Origin: Alteromonas sp. IB21
GTDB taxonomy: Bacteria; Pseudomonadota; Gammaproteobacteria; Enterobacterales; Alteromonadaceae
DNA length: 64,000 bases
Direction: 5' to 3'
Assembly (NCBI RefSeq): GCF_016405965.1
Contig: NZ_JAEFCD010000013.1
Location: 1-64,000 of the forward strand
The notes under the pieces were generated by a model. The model was given only the letters and a program-made list of their open reading frames with translations. It was not told the DNA's origin and ran no database searches. Of this stretch, positions 27,197-36,329 are shown one piece after another. Within the stretch, counting starts at the first letter, position 1; the number at the start of each line of letters is the position of its first letter. Both the position numbers and the translations under genes were made by a program.

Positions 27197-28711
27197 TCAG
27201 CTCGCACTCAACTGTTTAATGAGGTTGTCTAGGGCGCGATAGCCTAACGCTTCTGCAATATGTGCTCGAGATACGGCTTTTTCATCTTCAAGGTCGGCAA
27301 TGGTTCTGGCGACTTTTAATGTGCGATGAAATACCCTCATAGACAAATTGAGTTGCTTGGCAGCCGCTTGTAGAAATCCTAGGTCAGCGTCGTCAAGTAG
27401 GCAGATATCCGCCAGTTCACCAGCATGTAGTGCACCGTTCGGCTTTCCCTGTCGTTGTTCTTGTCTATACCTTGCTTCGATAACCCTTTCTCGCGTGGAG
27501 TGCAACGAGTCATTAGGCCTATTGGCACGCTCCGGTAAGTCGTAATCAGGCAAACGAGGCACTTCTACCTGTATATCTATTCTATCTAACAGCGGGCCCG
27601 ACAACCGGTTTAAGTAGTTAAGCTGCTGCTGTGGTGTCAGGCGATTATCGTCAATATCGCCAGTAGGGCTTGGGTTCATCGCCGCTACCAGTTGAAAATT
27701 GGCTGGATAAGTCGCGCTTCCTGAAGCCCGAGACAAATGCACGTCACCGGTTTCAAGTGGCTCGCGCAATACATCTAGCGCTTTGCGTCCGAATTCAGGC
27801 AATTCGTCTAAAAACAAAATACCGTTGTGGGCCAATGATATTTCACCTGGTACCGGATTCGAGCCACCGCCAGTGAGCGCCACTGCGGAGCTCGTGTGAT
27901 GTGGCGAACGCAAATGGCGAGCTAAAAAACGCTCTGCATGCAGCTTTTCACCCTTTACCGAATGAATGGCGGCTACTTCAAGGGCTTCTTCCTCACTCAT
28001 ATCAGGCAATAGCGACAGCATACGGCTGGCAAGCAAGCTTTTTCCTGTGCCCGGAGGCCCAACCATCAAAAGATTATGCGCACCACTTGCCGCAATAATT
28101 AGGGCCCGTTTGGCTTGCTCTTGGCCAATTATGTCGTCCCATCCGGTGTGGGAATTACGAGGTGCATGTGATGTAAATGGCTGACCTTTCGCAAGCTTTT
28201 TATGACCGGTAAGGTGTTCATAAACAGACAGTAAATCAAAAGCAGGAAAGCGTGTTGCATGGGAAACCAAAGCGGCTTCAACATCGTTGTCACCTGGATA
28301 CACTAACGCGATATCTTCGTTAGCCGCCGCCATTACCACAGGAATAAGTCCATTAACGGGCTTGATTTCTCCGTTTAAAGCAAGCTCACCCACAAAGGCA
28401 ATATTTAATAAGCTAGTATCAGAAATATAGCCGGAAGCGGCGAGTATACCTACGGCGATAGGAAGGTCGAATCGCCCTCCGAATTTAGGAATATCTGCAG
28501 GCGCTAAATTAACGGTTATTCGTTTGGCCGGAAACTCAAAGCCGCTGTTGATAAGCGCACTTCGCACCCGTTCACGGGCTTCTTTTACACTGGTTTCAGC
28601 CATGCCGACGAGTTGAAAGGCGGGTAAGCCGTTAGCAAGATGAATTTCTACACTCACCTCTGGCGCCGATACGCCTTGGCCTGCAAAAGTTTTAACCACA
28701 GCCATACCCAT
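27197..28711 (-). CDS. comM: ComM/YifB AAA+ ATPase (Mg-chelatase-like)
   Basis: The 504-aa protein has an N-terminal Lon-like domain (EVSVEIHLANGLPAFQLVGM, residues ~19-38), a Walker A motif MVGPPGTGKSLLAS near residue 218, a Walker B ILFLDELPEF and a C-terminal Mg-chelatase domain. In naturally competent gammaproteobacteria ComM is a hexameric branch-migration helicase that extends heteroduplex during transformation. In E. coli the orthologue yifB lies beside the ilv operon, and here too comM sits between ilvYC and ilvDA. Start 28711 is supported by the conserved N-terminus. Confidence 0.92.
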   Translation of the reverse strand: MGMAVVKTFAGQGVSAPEVSVEIHLANGLPAFQLVGMAETSVKEARERVRSALINSGFEFPAKRITVNLAPADIPKFGGRFDLPIAVGILAASGYISDTSLLNIAFVGELALNGEIKPVNGLIPVVMAAANEDIALVYPGDNDVEAALVSHATRFPAFDLLSVYEHLTGHKKLAKGQPFTSHAPRNSHTGWDDIIGQEQAKRALIIAASGAHNLLMVGPPGTGKSLLASRMLSLLPDMSEEEALEVAAIHSVKGEKLHAERFLARHLRSPHHTSSAVALTGGGSNPVPGEISLAHNGILFLDELPEFGRKALDVLREPLETGDVHLSRASGSATYPANFQLVAAMNPSPTGDIDDNRLTPQQQLNYLNRLSGPLLDRIDIQVEVPRLPDYDLPERANRPNDSLHSTRERVIEARYRQEQRQGKPNGALHAGELADICLLDDADLGFLQAAAKQLNLSMRVFHRTLKVARTIADLEDEKAVSRAHIAEALGYRALDNLIKQLSAS

Positions 28712-28913
28712 ATGAAAACAACCCCTCTCCCTACACGCTCATCGTTCGATGTATTGAAAATAAAAAGTAAGCGCGCAGCCAACATGATTTGCACTCGCCC
28801 TGGTGCGTAAACTGTAGTCAGAGTGGAAGCAAGATGTAACTGTACTAACGGCGGTAATTATAGGGCAGCACGTTAAGCACAGTTCGAAAATGCTATGCGA
28901 AGGCTAATGCGCG

Positions 28914-29531
28914 CTAATGATGATCGTTGTAAAAAACAGGAAGCTGCCAGTGCCAGCGCATGGCGCCTAATCTAAATAGTACGGTTGTGATCAGGGCCGC
29001 GATACCACACCACTGTGTAGCAAGATCGAACTGTAGGCCAATGCCATACACAATACCACCAGCAATACAGGTCATAGCGTAAAGTTCGCCGTTTAGAACC
29101 AGTGGTACTTCTCTACAAATTACATCTCGCAGGAGGCCACCAAAAACGCCAGTAATGGTGCCCATGGCAACGGCTACTGCCATGCCTGTGTCGTTAGCTA
29201 AGGCTTTCTCTATGCCAACCACATTAAAAAGCGCTAGACCAAAAGCGTCGGCTATTAACAAATAGTGAAAGGGAAATCGCGGGCTTATGCGCAGCCAAAT
29301 TATTGGAATAAAGGCGGCGATAAGGGTGGTATAAAGATAGTCGGTATCGGCAATCCAAAATACGGGAACATCTAACATCACGTCGCGAAGCGTACCGCCG
29401 CCGATTGCGGTCGCACTGGCGAGGACCACTACGCCAAACCCATCCATACGCTTTTGATAGGCCATAAGGGTGCCGGAAATTGCACAAACTGCAACGCCCG
29501 CTAAGTTTAGCCAATGAAACCAATCGAACAT
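28914..29531 (-). CDS. TRIC-type cation channel (UPF0126/YicG family)
   Basis: This 205-aa integral membrane protein is built from two similar three-helix halves plus a final helix. It carries the family motifs GTLMAYQKRMDGFGVVVL, ATAIGGGTLRDVML and, in the second half, GVFGGLLRDVICREVP. Bacterial members of the trimeric intracellular cation channel family conduct monovalent cations. The gene lies upstream of comM on the same strand, with 200 bp between them, and is divergent from ilvD. No tie to branched-chain amino-acid synthesis is evident. Confidence 0.87.
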   Translation of the reverse strand: MFDWFHWLNLAGVAVCAISGTLMAYQKRMDGFGVVVLASATAIGGGTLRDVMLDVPVFWIADTDYLYTTLIAAFIPIIWLRISPRFPFHYLLIADAFGLALFNVVGIEKALANDTGMAVAVAMGTITGVFGGLLRDVICREVPLVLNGELYAMTCIAGGIVYGIGLQFDLATQWCGIAALITTVLFRLGAMRWHWQLPVFYNDHH

Positions 29532-29962
29532 GTTTTCTACCTTTTTACTGCCCTTAAGAACTCGCTATTTCTACCGCAAAAAACTTGATCGAACCGTACA
29601 TTTCATGCTATTTCTTTGCCCAATAGCAACATGTCGTTTAAACGCGTGTTGTTATGAGGGGTAAAGCCATAACCTCTTACGAACAACATTTCATTTTTAT
29701 AATGCCAACGGAAAGCGGTATTGTAAGTCAAATATATCATTTAAAACAAAGCGCTACTGATAAGTTAGCAGCTAGGCTTTGTTGCCCTTCGCTTTAACGA
29801 CCTAAGATGATGTAATACGTTATCAGTATGACACGCAATTTCGAGTAAAACAGCGTGTATTGGAAAACGATCCAAAGCATTACTGGTTTACTACTGTTTT
29901 TTAAGTTTCACGAAAAAGGTCTAGCATTTAAACCTAGTACCTTACATTAACGGGAAGGATTT
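29532..29962. other. ilvD upstream region
   Basis: This 431-bp divergent intergenic region between the TRIC gene and ilvD should carry the promoters of both. An inverted repeat, AACAAAGC (29745-29752) with GCTTTGTT (29776-29783), could form a hairpin with further internal pairing but has no T-run. I looked for a leader peptide rich in Ile, Leu and Val, as in enterobacterial ilv attenuators, and saw none. The ilvD ribosome-binding site GGGAAGGA is at about 29951-29958. Confidence 0.4.
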
Positions 29963-31813
29963 ATGCCCAAGTTACGTTCTGCAACTACCACACAAGGTAG
30001 AAATATGGCCGGCGCTCGCGCGTTATGGCGTGCAACTGGAATGAAAGACTCTGATTTTGGAAAGCCTATTATTGCAATTGCAAACTCATTTACGCAGTTT
30101 GTACCTGGGCACGTTCACCTCAAAGACCTCGGCCAGCTAGTGGCACGCAGCGTGGAAGAAGCGGGTGGTGTTGCGAAAGAGTTCAACACCATCGCGGTGG
30201 ACGATGGTATCGCCATGGGGCACAGCGGTATGTTGTACAGCTTGCCTTCTCGCGAAATTATCGCCGATGCGGTCGAATACATGGTGAACGCACACTGTGC
30301 CGATGCCATCGTATGTATTTCTAACTGCGACAAAATTACCCCGGGAATGTTAATGGCGTCTATGCGCCTTAACGTGCCGGTTATCTTTGTATCGGGTGGC
30401 CCGATGGAAGCAGGTAAAACCAAGCTTTCTGATCAGCTAATCAAGCTAGATTTAGTTGATGCTATGGTAGCGGCTGCCGACGATAAGATTAGTGATGCTG
30501 ATAGCGACGAAATTGAACGTTCAGCCTGCCCTACCTGTGGTTCATGCTCAGGGATGTTCACTGCTAACTCCATGAACTGCTTAACCGAAGCGTTAGGTTT
30601 ATCGCTGCCGGGCAATGGTTCTATGCTAGCTACCCACGCCGATCGTGAAGGTTTATTTAAACAAGCGGGTAAACAAATTGTTGAGCTTTGTAAGCGTTAC
30701 TACGGCGACGACGATGAAAGTGTATTACCACGCAATATCGCGAATTTTAAGGCTTTTGAGAATGCCATGAGCCTGGATATTGCCATGGGTGGTTCAACAA
30801 ATACCATCTTGCACTTGTTGGCAGCAGCGATGGAAGGTGAAGTGCCTTTTACCATGGCAGACATCGACCGATTGTCTCGCAAAGTGCCTCACCTGTGTAA
30901 AGTGGCGCCTTCTACACCTAAATACCACATGGAGGACGTACACCGCGCTGGTGGCGTACTAGGTATTTTAAACGAGCTTAACAAAGCGGGCCTGCTGAAC
31001 ACTGACGTCAATCACGTTTTAGGTAAATCGCTTCCTGATGTTATCAGCGAGTGGGACATCACCAACCCTGAAAACAAAGACGCTATCACGTTTTACCGTG
31101 CGGGGCCTGCGGGTATTCGTACCACGAAAGCGTTTAGTCAAGACTGTCGCTGGGATGAAGTCGATGATGACCGTGAAAATGGCTGTATCCGCTCAATTGA
31201 ACACGCATTTAGCCAAGAAGGTGGTCTAGCGGTACTTTACGGCAATCTGGCCGAAGATGGCTGTATTGTAAAAACCGCAGGTGTGGATGAGTCTATTCTA
31301 AAATTCAACGGCACAGCGCGTATTTATGAAAGTCAGGACGATGCGGTAGCGGGTATTTTAGGTGATGAAGTGAAAGCGGGTGATGTGGTATTCATTCGTT
31401 ACGAAGGTCCACGCGGCGGGCCGGGTATGCAAGAAATGTTGTATCCAACGTCATACTTGAAATCTAAAGGGCTAGGTAAGCACTGTGCATTAGTTACCGA
31501 CGGCCGATTCAGCGGTGGTACTAGCGGCCTGTCTATTGGTCATTGCTCTCCTGAGGCGGCAAGTGGTGGCGGTATTGGTCTTGTGGAAGATGGCGATAAA
31601 ATTGAAATCGATATTCCGAACAGAAGTATCAACATCGCCGTCAGTGATGAAGAACTCGCCGAGCGCCGGGCGAAAATGGAAGCGAGCGCTAACCCTTGGA
31701 AGCCAAGAAATCGAGTGCGCGAAGTATCAACGTCACTTAAAACCTTTGCGGCGTTAGCAACCAGTGCCGATAAAGGTGCCGTTCGTGACGTCAGCAAGCT
31801 GGAAGGTTTGTAA
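29963..31813 (+). CDS. ilvD: Dihydroxy-acid dehydratase
   Basis: The enzyme dehydrates 2,3-dihydroxy-3-methylbutanoate and its C6 homologue to the 2-keto acids, the third step of valine/isoleucine synthesis, using a [2Fe-2S] or [4Fe-4S] cluster. The 616-aa length is standard. Cluster cysteines are visible in [10 protein letters not shown] (about residue 120) and in [18 protein letters not shown] (about 192-209). The family ending [18 protein letters not shown] is present. The stop overlaps the ilvA start by one base (TAATG), so ilvDA is an operon, as in E. coli, but ilvG/M/E are missing here. Confidence 0.96.
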   Translation: MPKLRSATTTQGRNMAGARALWRATGMKDSDFGKPIIAIANSFTQFVPGHVHLKDLGQLVARSVEEAGGVAKEFNTIAVDDGIAMGHSGMLYSLPSREIIADAVEYMVNAHCADAIVCISNCDKITPGMLMASMRLNVPVIFVSGGPMEAGKTKLSDQLIKLDLVDAMVAAADDKISDADSDEIERSACPTCGSCSGMFTANSMNCLTEALGLSLPGNGSMLATHADREGLFKQAGKQIVELCKRYYGDDDESVLPRNIANFKAFENAMSLDIAMGGSTNTILHLLAAAMEGEVPFTMADIDRLSRKVPHLCKVAPSTPKYHMEDVHRAGGVLGILNELNKAGLLNTDVNHVLGKSLPDVISEWDITNPENKDAITFYRAGPAGIRTTKAFSQDCRWDEVDDDRENGCIRSIEHAFSQEGGLAVLYGNLAEDGCIVKTAGVDESILKFNGTARIYESQDDAVAGILGDEVKAGDVVFIRYEGPRGGPGMQEMLYPTSYLKSKGLGKHCALVTDGRFSGGTSGLSIGHCSPEAASGGGIGLVEDGDKIEIDIPNRSINIAVSDEELAERRAKMEASANPWKPRNRVREVSTSLKTFAALATSADKGAVRDVSKLEGL

Positions 31814-33360
31814 TGGCAGGTGTGCACGTAAGCGACCACGAATATTTAAAAAAGATATTGCTGGCTCCGGTTTATGATGTTGCGGTGGCCAGTGAACTTT
31901 CTTATATGTCATTGCTTTCGGCTGAGCTTGGCAATGATATTTTTTTAAAACGTGAGGATCAGCAACCGGTTAAAAGCTTTAAGCTGCGCGGTGCTTACAA
32001 CCGCATTTGCTCGCTGAGCAATGAACAGTTGCAAGCCGGTGTGATTGGTGCTTCTGCCGGTAACCATGCCCAAGGCTTGGCGTATAGCGCAAAAATGAAA
32101 GGCATTCAGGCCACTATCGTTATGCCTGAAACCACGCCTGACATTAAAGTAGACGCTGTACGTCGCTTTGGTGGTGAAAACGTCAATGTGGTGTTGCACG
32201 GAACTAGCTTTGACCAAGCCAGTACCCATGCCAAAGCATTGTGCGAAACACACGGCTATACCTTTGTACCGCCCTTTGACGACCCTGATGTTATTGCAGG
32301 GCAAGGTACGGTTGCACGAGAGTTGCTAGAGCAAAACCCGAATCTTGATATTTTGTTTATTGCCGTTGGCGGCGGTGGATTAGCCGCTGGTATTGCGGTG
32401 TACCTGAAGCAACTAAAGCCCAGCATTAAAATTGTGGCAGTTGAGTCGGAAGAGTCTGCCTGCTTTATTAAAGCAAAAGCACAAGGTGAGCCTACTGAAC
32501 TCGAAAGTGTCGGCATCTTTGCCGATGGCGTTGCCGTTAAAATTATGGGTCAAGAAACGTTCCGCCTGTGTAATCGTTTAGTCGACGAAACCATTACCGT
32601 TACTAATGATGAAATTTGTGGCGCAATTAAAGATATCTTCGATGACACGCGGGTTATTGCTGAGCCTGCGGGCGCGCTTTCGGTAGCAGCTATTCGCAAG
32701 TACGCCAAGCAGCACGAGCTCAAGGGTAAAAAGCTAGGCGGTATTTTGTGTGGTGCAAACATTAATTTTCATACCCTGCGCTATGTGTCTGAGCGTTGTG
32801 AGCTAGGTGAACAGAAAGAAGCCGTATTTGCGGTTAAGATCCCTGAAACCAAAGGTGCATTTAAGCAATTTTGCGAGTGTGTTGGTGCAAAAGCGATTAC
32901 CGAATTTAACTACCGCTATGCCAGCGAGAGCGAAGCGCATATTTTTGTGGGTGTTAAACTCAAAGGTGGTCAGCAAGAGTTTGCTGCGCTGCAAGGTGAC
33001 CTTGAAAGCAAAGGGTACGACTGTGTTAACTTGACCGACAATGAATTAGCAAAACTCCATGTTCGTCATATGGTAGGTGGTCGACCGCCGACCATACTCA
33101 ACGAACAGGTGTTCAGCTTTGAGTTTCCAGAGCGACCCGGTGCCTTGCTTAATTTCTTAAACACGTTAGGTGAGCAGTGGAATATTACTTTGTTTCACTA
33201 CCGGAACCACGGCGCAGCGGAAGGTCTAGTTTTAGCTGGGTTTGACATTGCACCTGAAAGCCGTAACGACTTTAATCAACACGTTGCAGAACTTGGTTAC
33301 AAGGTAGAAGAGGTAACAGATAACCCGGCTTATCGCTTTTTCTTGTCTCAACCCGCCTAA
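31813..33360 (+). CDS. ilvA: Threonine ammonia-lyase, biosynthetic
   Basis: This PLP enzyme deaminates threonine to 2-oxobutanoate, committing carbon to isoleucine. The 515-aa protein has the PLP lysine at K57 in SFKLRGAYN and the phosphate-binding glycine loop AVGGGGLAAGI at about 185-195. Two ACT-like regulatory domains at the C-terminus (about 330-510, e.g. VFSFEFPERPGALLNFL) indicate feedback inhibition by isoleucine. It is translationally coupled to ilvD. A strong hairpin and then a terminator follow. Confidence 0.96.
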   Translation: MAGVHVSDHEYLKKILLAPVYDVAVASELSYMSLLSAELGNDIFLKREDQQPVKSFKLRGAYNRICSLSNEQLQAGVIGASAGNHAQGLAYSAKMKGIQATIVMPETTPDIKVDAVRRFGGENVNVVLHGTSFDQASTHAKALCETHGYTFVPPFDDPDVIAGQGTVARELLEQNPNLDILFIAVGGGGLAAGIAVYLKQLKPSIKIVAVESEESACFIKAKAQGEPTELESVGIFADGVAVKIMGQETFRLCNRLVDETITVTNDEICGAIKDIFDDTRVIAEPAGALSVAAIRKYAKQHELKGKKLGGILCGANINFHTLRYVSERCELGEQKEAVFAVKIPETKGAFKQFCECVGAKAITEFNYRYASESEAHIFVGVKLKGGQQEFAALQGDLESKGYDCVNLTDNELAKLHVRHMVGGRPPTILNEQVFSFEFPERPGALLNFLNTLGEQWNITLFHYRNHGAAEGLVLAGFDIAPESRNDFNQHVAELGYKVEEVTDNPAYRFFLSQPA

Positions 33361-33399
33361 ACATATGGCTGAGTAAACGCGCTCGGCTCAACCAGTCAT

Positions 33400-33453
33400 C
33401 GCTTTGCATTGTTTCACGTTAAGCCTAGGTTTACCGTGAAGCGATGCAAAGCG
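33400..33453. other. Long hairpin downstream of ilvA
   Basis: Bases 33400-33418 can pair with 33435-33453 to form a 19-bp stem: an outer perfect 10-bp arm CGCTTTGCAT/ATGCAAAGCG, three pairs including two G-U wobbles, and an inner TTCACG/CGTGAA. The loop is 16 bases. No T-run follows, so it is not a simple terminator. It could protect the ilvDA mRNA 3' end or be a REP-like dispersed palindrome. Confidence 0.6.
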
Positions 33454-33536
33454 GCATTACTTCAAGCTAAACTATCTTTTATTCAGTGTATGCTATTTAG
33501 AGCAACTGAGAGCAATAACGCCTAGATATGCTGCAT

Positions 33537-33582
33537 AAAAAAGCCCATGTGGCTTCACTTCATCACGCTACATGGGCTTTTT
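33537..33582. terminator. Bidirectional terminator between ilvA and plsB
   Basis: A6GCCCATGT (33537-33550) pairs with ACATGGGCT5 (33570-33582); three extra inner pairs (GGC with GCT) lengthen the stem. The A-run and T-run on opposite sides let it end both ilvDA (plus) and plsB (minus) transcripts. Confidence 0.85.
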
Positions 33583-33615
33583 GTTTTGGAAAGAAAATAC
33601 CGTTGTGTAACGGTC

Positions 33616-36072
33616 CTACTCATTCGCGCCGTTAAGCGCTACGTTCTCTAAGTGCTGCATCATTTCAGGCCATATCAGCGCCATAACGTCTTGGCGAAGG
33701 GCTTCGCACTCTTCTGAGTATTTGAGGCTGCCATCTTTTTCAGAGTCTAGCCAATGATTTTCTTTAAGTGCACCAATGAAGCTAGACAGTACATTCTTGT
33801 CGTAAAACTCTGGTGAGCTTAGCCCGTAAAGCGCTGACAAACGCTCTGCTACTTGCTTGCTCTCTCGCTCTAGTGCGCGACGGCTTATTACTTTTTCTTT
33901 ATCAAGAATGGTCAGCACTACGGCATAACGCTGTAATGTTTCCTGCATACATCGGCTTAATAGCCAAGCTGAATGGAATTCTTTACAGTGCGCATCTGGA
34001 GGAAGAAGTTCTCCCTCTTTTTGACGTAAAAGCCCATTATTTAACAGAGCAGTGATCAGCGCGTCGGTATGAGCAAGGGCTTCATCTTGGGTAAGATGCA
34101 AAAACAGTTCTCTTTGCAACAAAGGGTAAAGCGCTGCAATTAGCTGCAGTATCTCGTTCTTTGTTGCCCCTTTTCGCGCGAAAACAGACGCCATAATCAA
34201 ACCCGGGATCGCGAATAAATGCAAAATATTGTTTCTATAATAGGTAAGGTAAACCGCTGATTTAGGTTGAGGGCTAATTAACCTGCCATAGTCGTCTTCT
34301 TTTATTTCAAATCGACCGAGTTTTAGCGTGTCGCGCAGCAACTCTCCAGCCGTCGACTCTGGGATAGTTGCATCTTCGCTAAAGGGTACTGCCTTAAACA
34401 AATCCATAAAATCGCCGATGGCTTGTTTTAACTCGGATTCACTCATGGTTTGGGTTTTTGAAGACAGCAAACACAGTGAAGTTAGCGCCATGCCGTTTAA
34501 CGCAGCAGCGCGGTTTATGCGTGTCATAACGTTGTTTGCTAATTCATTAACCGCTGGCGTTAGCCACGCAGGCTTTTTCTCGGGCTCAGCGTCACGACAG
34601 TCACGCCAGTTGGGCACGTGAGTTTCTAGAAATTGATTAAGCGCGATTGGCTCACCAAAGTTTACGTAGCCGTGGCCATAATTTTTTAGTTTGCGAATGG
34701 CTGAGAACACCTGAAGATTAGACTCTTTTTTCTTCTTAGAACCTTTAAGCTCATTTAGGTAGCTCTTCACTTCCATTACGTTTTCATAGCCAATGTAAAC
34801 AGGCACAATGCTGACTGGGCGATTAACCCCTTTAAGCATGGCCTGAATAGTCATGGCTAGCATGCCGGTTTTAGGTGGGATCAAACGGCCCGTGCGGCTG
34901 CGGCCACCCTCTGGGTAATACTTTACTGAGTAACCCTTATTGAACAGTAGCTCTAAATATTCTCTGAATACGGCAGTGTATAGCTTGTTACCTGCGAAAC
35001 TGCGGCGTAGGAAAAACGCTCCGCCACGACGAAACATTTTGCCCACAGGCCAAAAATTGAGATTTATGCCCGCTGCAATGTGCGGCGTTACCATACCTTC
35101 ATGATAAATCACGTAAGTCAGCAACAAGTAGTCCATATGGCTACGGTGACAGGGCACGTAAATAATTTCGTGGCCGTTTGCGGCTAGCTCACGAATACGG
35201 TCTGCATGACCTACACTAATACCGTTATATATCTTGTTCCAAATGCGGGTGAGCAGCCTATCACCGAACCTGATCAATCCCTCACGGTAATCTGCCGCGA
35301 TTTCCGTGATATAGCTTTGCGCTGTCTCTTTCGCTTTTTCGTGAGACACTTTCTTGCTTCGTGACTCTTCAGCAATGGCACGACGAACTGCATCAGAACC
35401 CAATACACTATTATTTAGTTCTTGACGCTCTAACAACGTTGGGCCAGTCATACTTTGGCGTTTACGTTGAAAGTGAGTACTTGCTACTCGTACAAGCTTG
35501 TGAGCAATACTTTGATCGCTGCCATGTTGGTTAGACATGGCCCTTGCTGAGACGGCTTTGGAATAGTTGATGAAGTTATCTCGGCCCAAAAATAGCACGA
35601 TAAATAACTTGCGAAGCCAGCTTGGTGCTGCCGCCTCTGTGATCAAGTCGCTCAAGCCTGGATTACCTCGACCGGGTGCTCTTCCCCATGTCACATATAC
35701 AGGCACAACCTGCAAATCGAGATTTTCATGGTCTCTGTGCAAATGGAAAAGCTCAGTGAACACGTCTTCGATACCCGTATCTCTCGTTGATGAGCGAAAA
35801 ATGGGTTGGGTTTTTCGCAGAAACAGGGTTGACGAATATTCCCTGCCCGCTAGCGTGAGGGTTTCGGTTGGGCTAGGTAAACCTAGTGCTTCGGTCGACA
35901 TTCTCAATGCAAGTTGGTCTGTCACTGAGTTTGAGGGGAGAAGATAAACAATAGGTTTGCTTTTATCTATCCCAAGTTCGGTCTCAACGTTGACGGGTAT
36001 ACTGTGGGCTTTAACCAGTAACTTAACAGGATAATGAAATACCGACAGAAGGGCTTTTCGCATCCACGACAT
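33616..36072 (-). CDS. plsB: Glycerol-3-phosphate 1-O-acyltransferase
   Basis: This peripheral inner-membrane enzyme transfers acyl chains from acyl-ACP/CoA to the sn-1 position of glycerol-3-phosphate, the first step of phospholipid synthesis. The 818-aa length matches gammaproteobacterial PlsB. The catalytic HX4D motif is HRSHMD at residues 309-314, followed by GGAFFLRRSF and YYPEGGRSRTGRL (substrate binding) and VSIVPVYIGYENV. In E. coli plsB lies next to dgkA-lexA; here lexA is one gene away across a divergent GGDEF gene, with dgkA missing. Confidence 0.95.
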   Translation of the reverse strand: MSWMRKALLSVFHYPVKLLVKAHSIPVNVETELGIDKSKPIVYLLPSNSVTDQLALRMSTEALGLPSPTETLTLAGREYSSTLFLRKTQPIFRSSTRDTGIEDVFTELFHLHRDHENLDLQVVPVYVTWGRAPGRGNPGLSDLITEAAAPSWLRKLFIVLFLGRDNFINYSKAVSARAMSNQHGSDQSIAHKLVRVASTHFQRKRQSMTGPTLLERQELNNSVLGSDAVRRAIAEESRSKKVSHEKAKETAQSYITEIAADYREGLIRFGDRLLTRIWNKIYNGISVGHADRIRELAANGHEIIYVPCHRSHMDYLLLTYVIYHEGMVTPHIAAGINLNFWPVGKMFRRGGAFFLRRSFAGNKLYTAVFREYLELLFNKGYSVKYYPEGGRSRTGRLIPPKTGMLAMTIQAMLKGVNRPVSIVPVYIGYENVMEVKSYLNELKGSKKKKESNLQVFSAIRKLKNYGHGYVNFGEPIALNQFLETHVPNWRDCRDAEPEKKPAWLTPAVNELANNVMTRINRAAALNGMALTSLCLLSSKTQTMSESELKQAIGDFMDLFKAVPFSEDATIPESTAGELLRDTLKLGRFEIKEDDYGRLISPQPKSAVYLTYYRNNILHLFAIPGLIMASVFARKGATKNEILQLIAALYPLLQRELFLHLTQDEALAHTDALITALLNNGLLRQKEGELLPPDAHCKEFHSAWLLSRCMQETLQRYAVVLTILDKEKVISRRALERESKQVAERLSALYGLSSPEFYDKNVLSSFIGALKENHWLDSEKDGSLKYSEECEALRQDVMALIWPEMMQHLENVALNGANE

Positions 36073-36329
36073 GAATTGTGTAATCCTATGAAATAAAAAC
36101 GGGTGAAGTGTAACATAATCGCCGTACGATCTCGCGATATGCCACTTTCATTGCTGTAATGACTAGATCATAGCGCACAAGTTCAAAAACGTGTTGTCCT
36201 TTTCTTGTGTAAACGCGCGTTACCACCCCACTTAGACTTTTTTACTATTCATGATCCCCCGTATTTTGTTGCGATAAGGAGTTACTGTTACTACTTTTTA
36301 CATAGGTAAAAATTAATGAGAAAGGTGTA

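Noticed and set aside
29702-29797. About 31-codon plus-strand frame upstream of ilvD as a possible leader peptide
   Set aside because: It has no run of Ile, Leu or Val codons and no good ribosome-binding site, so it is unlikely to be an attenuator leader.
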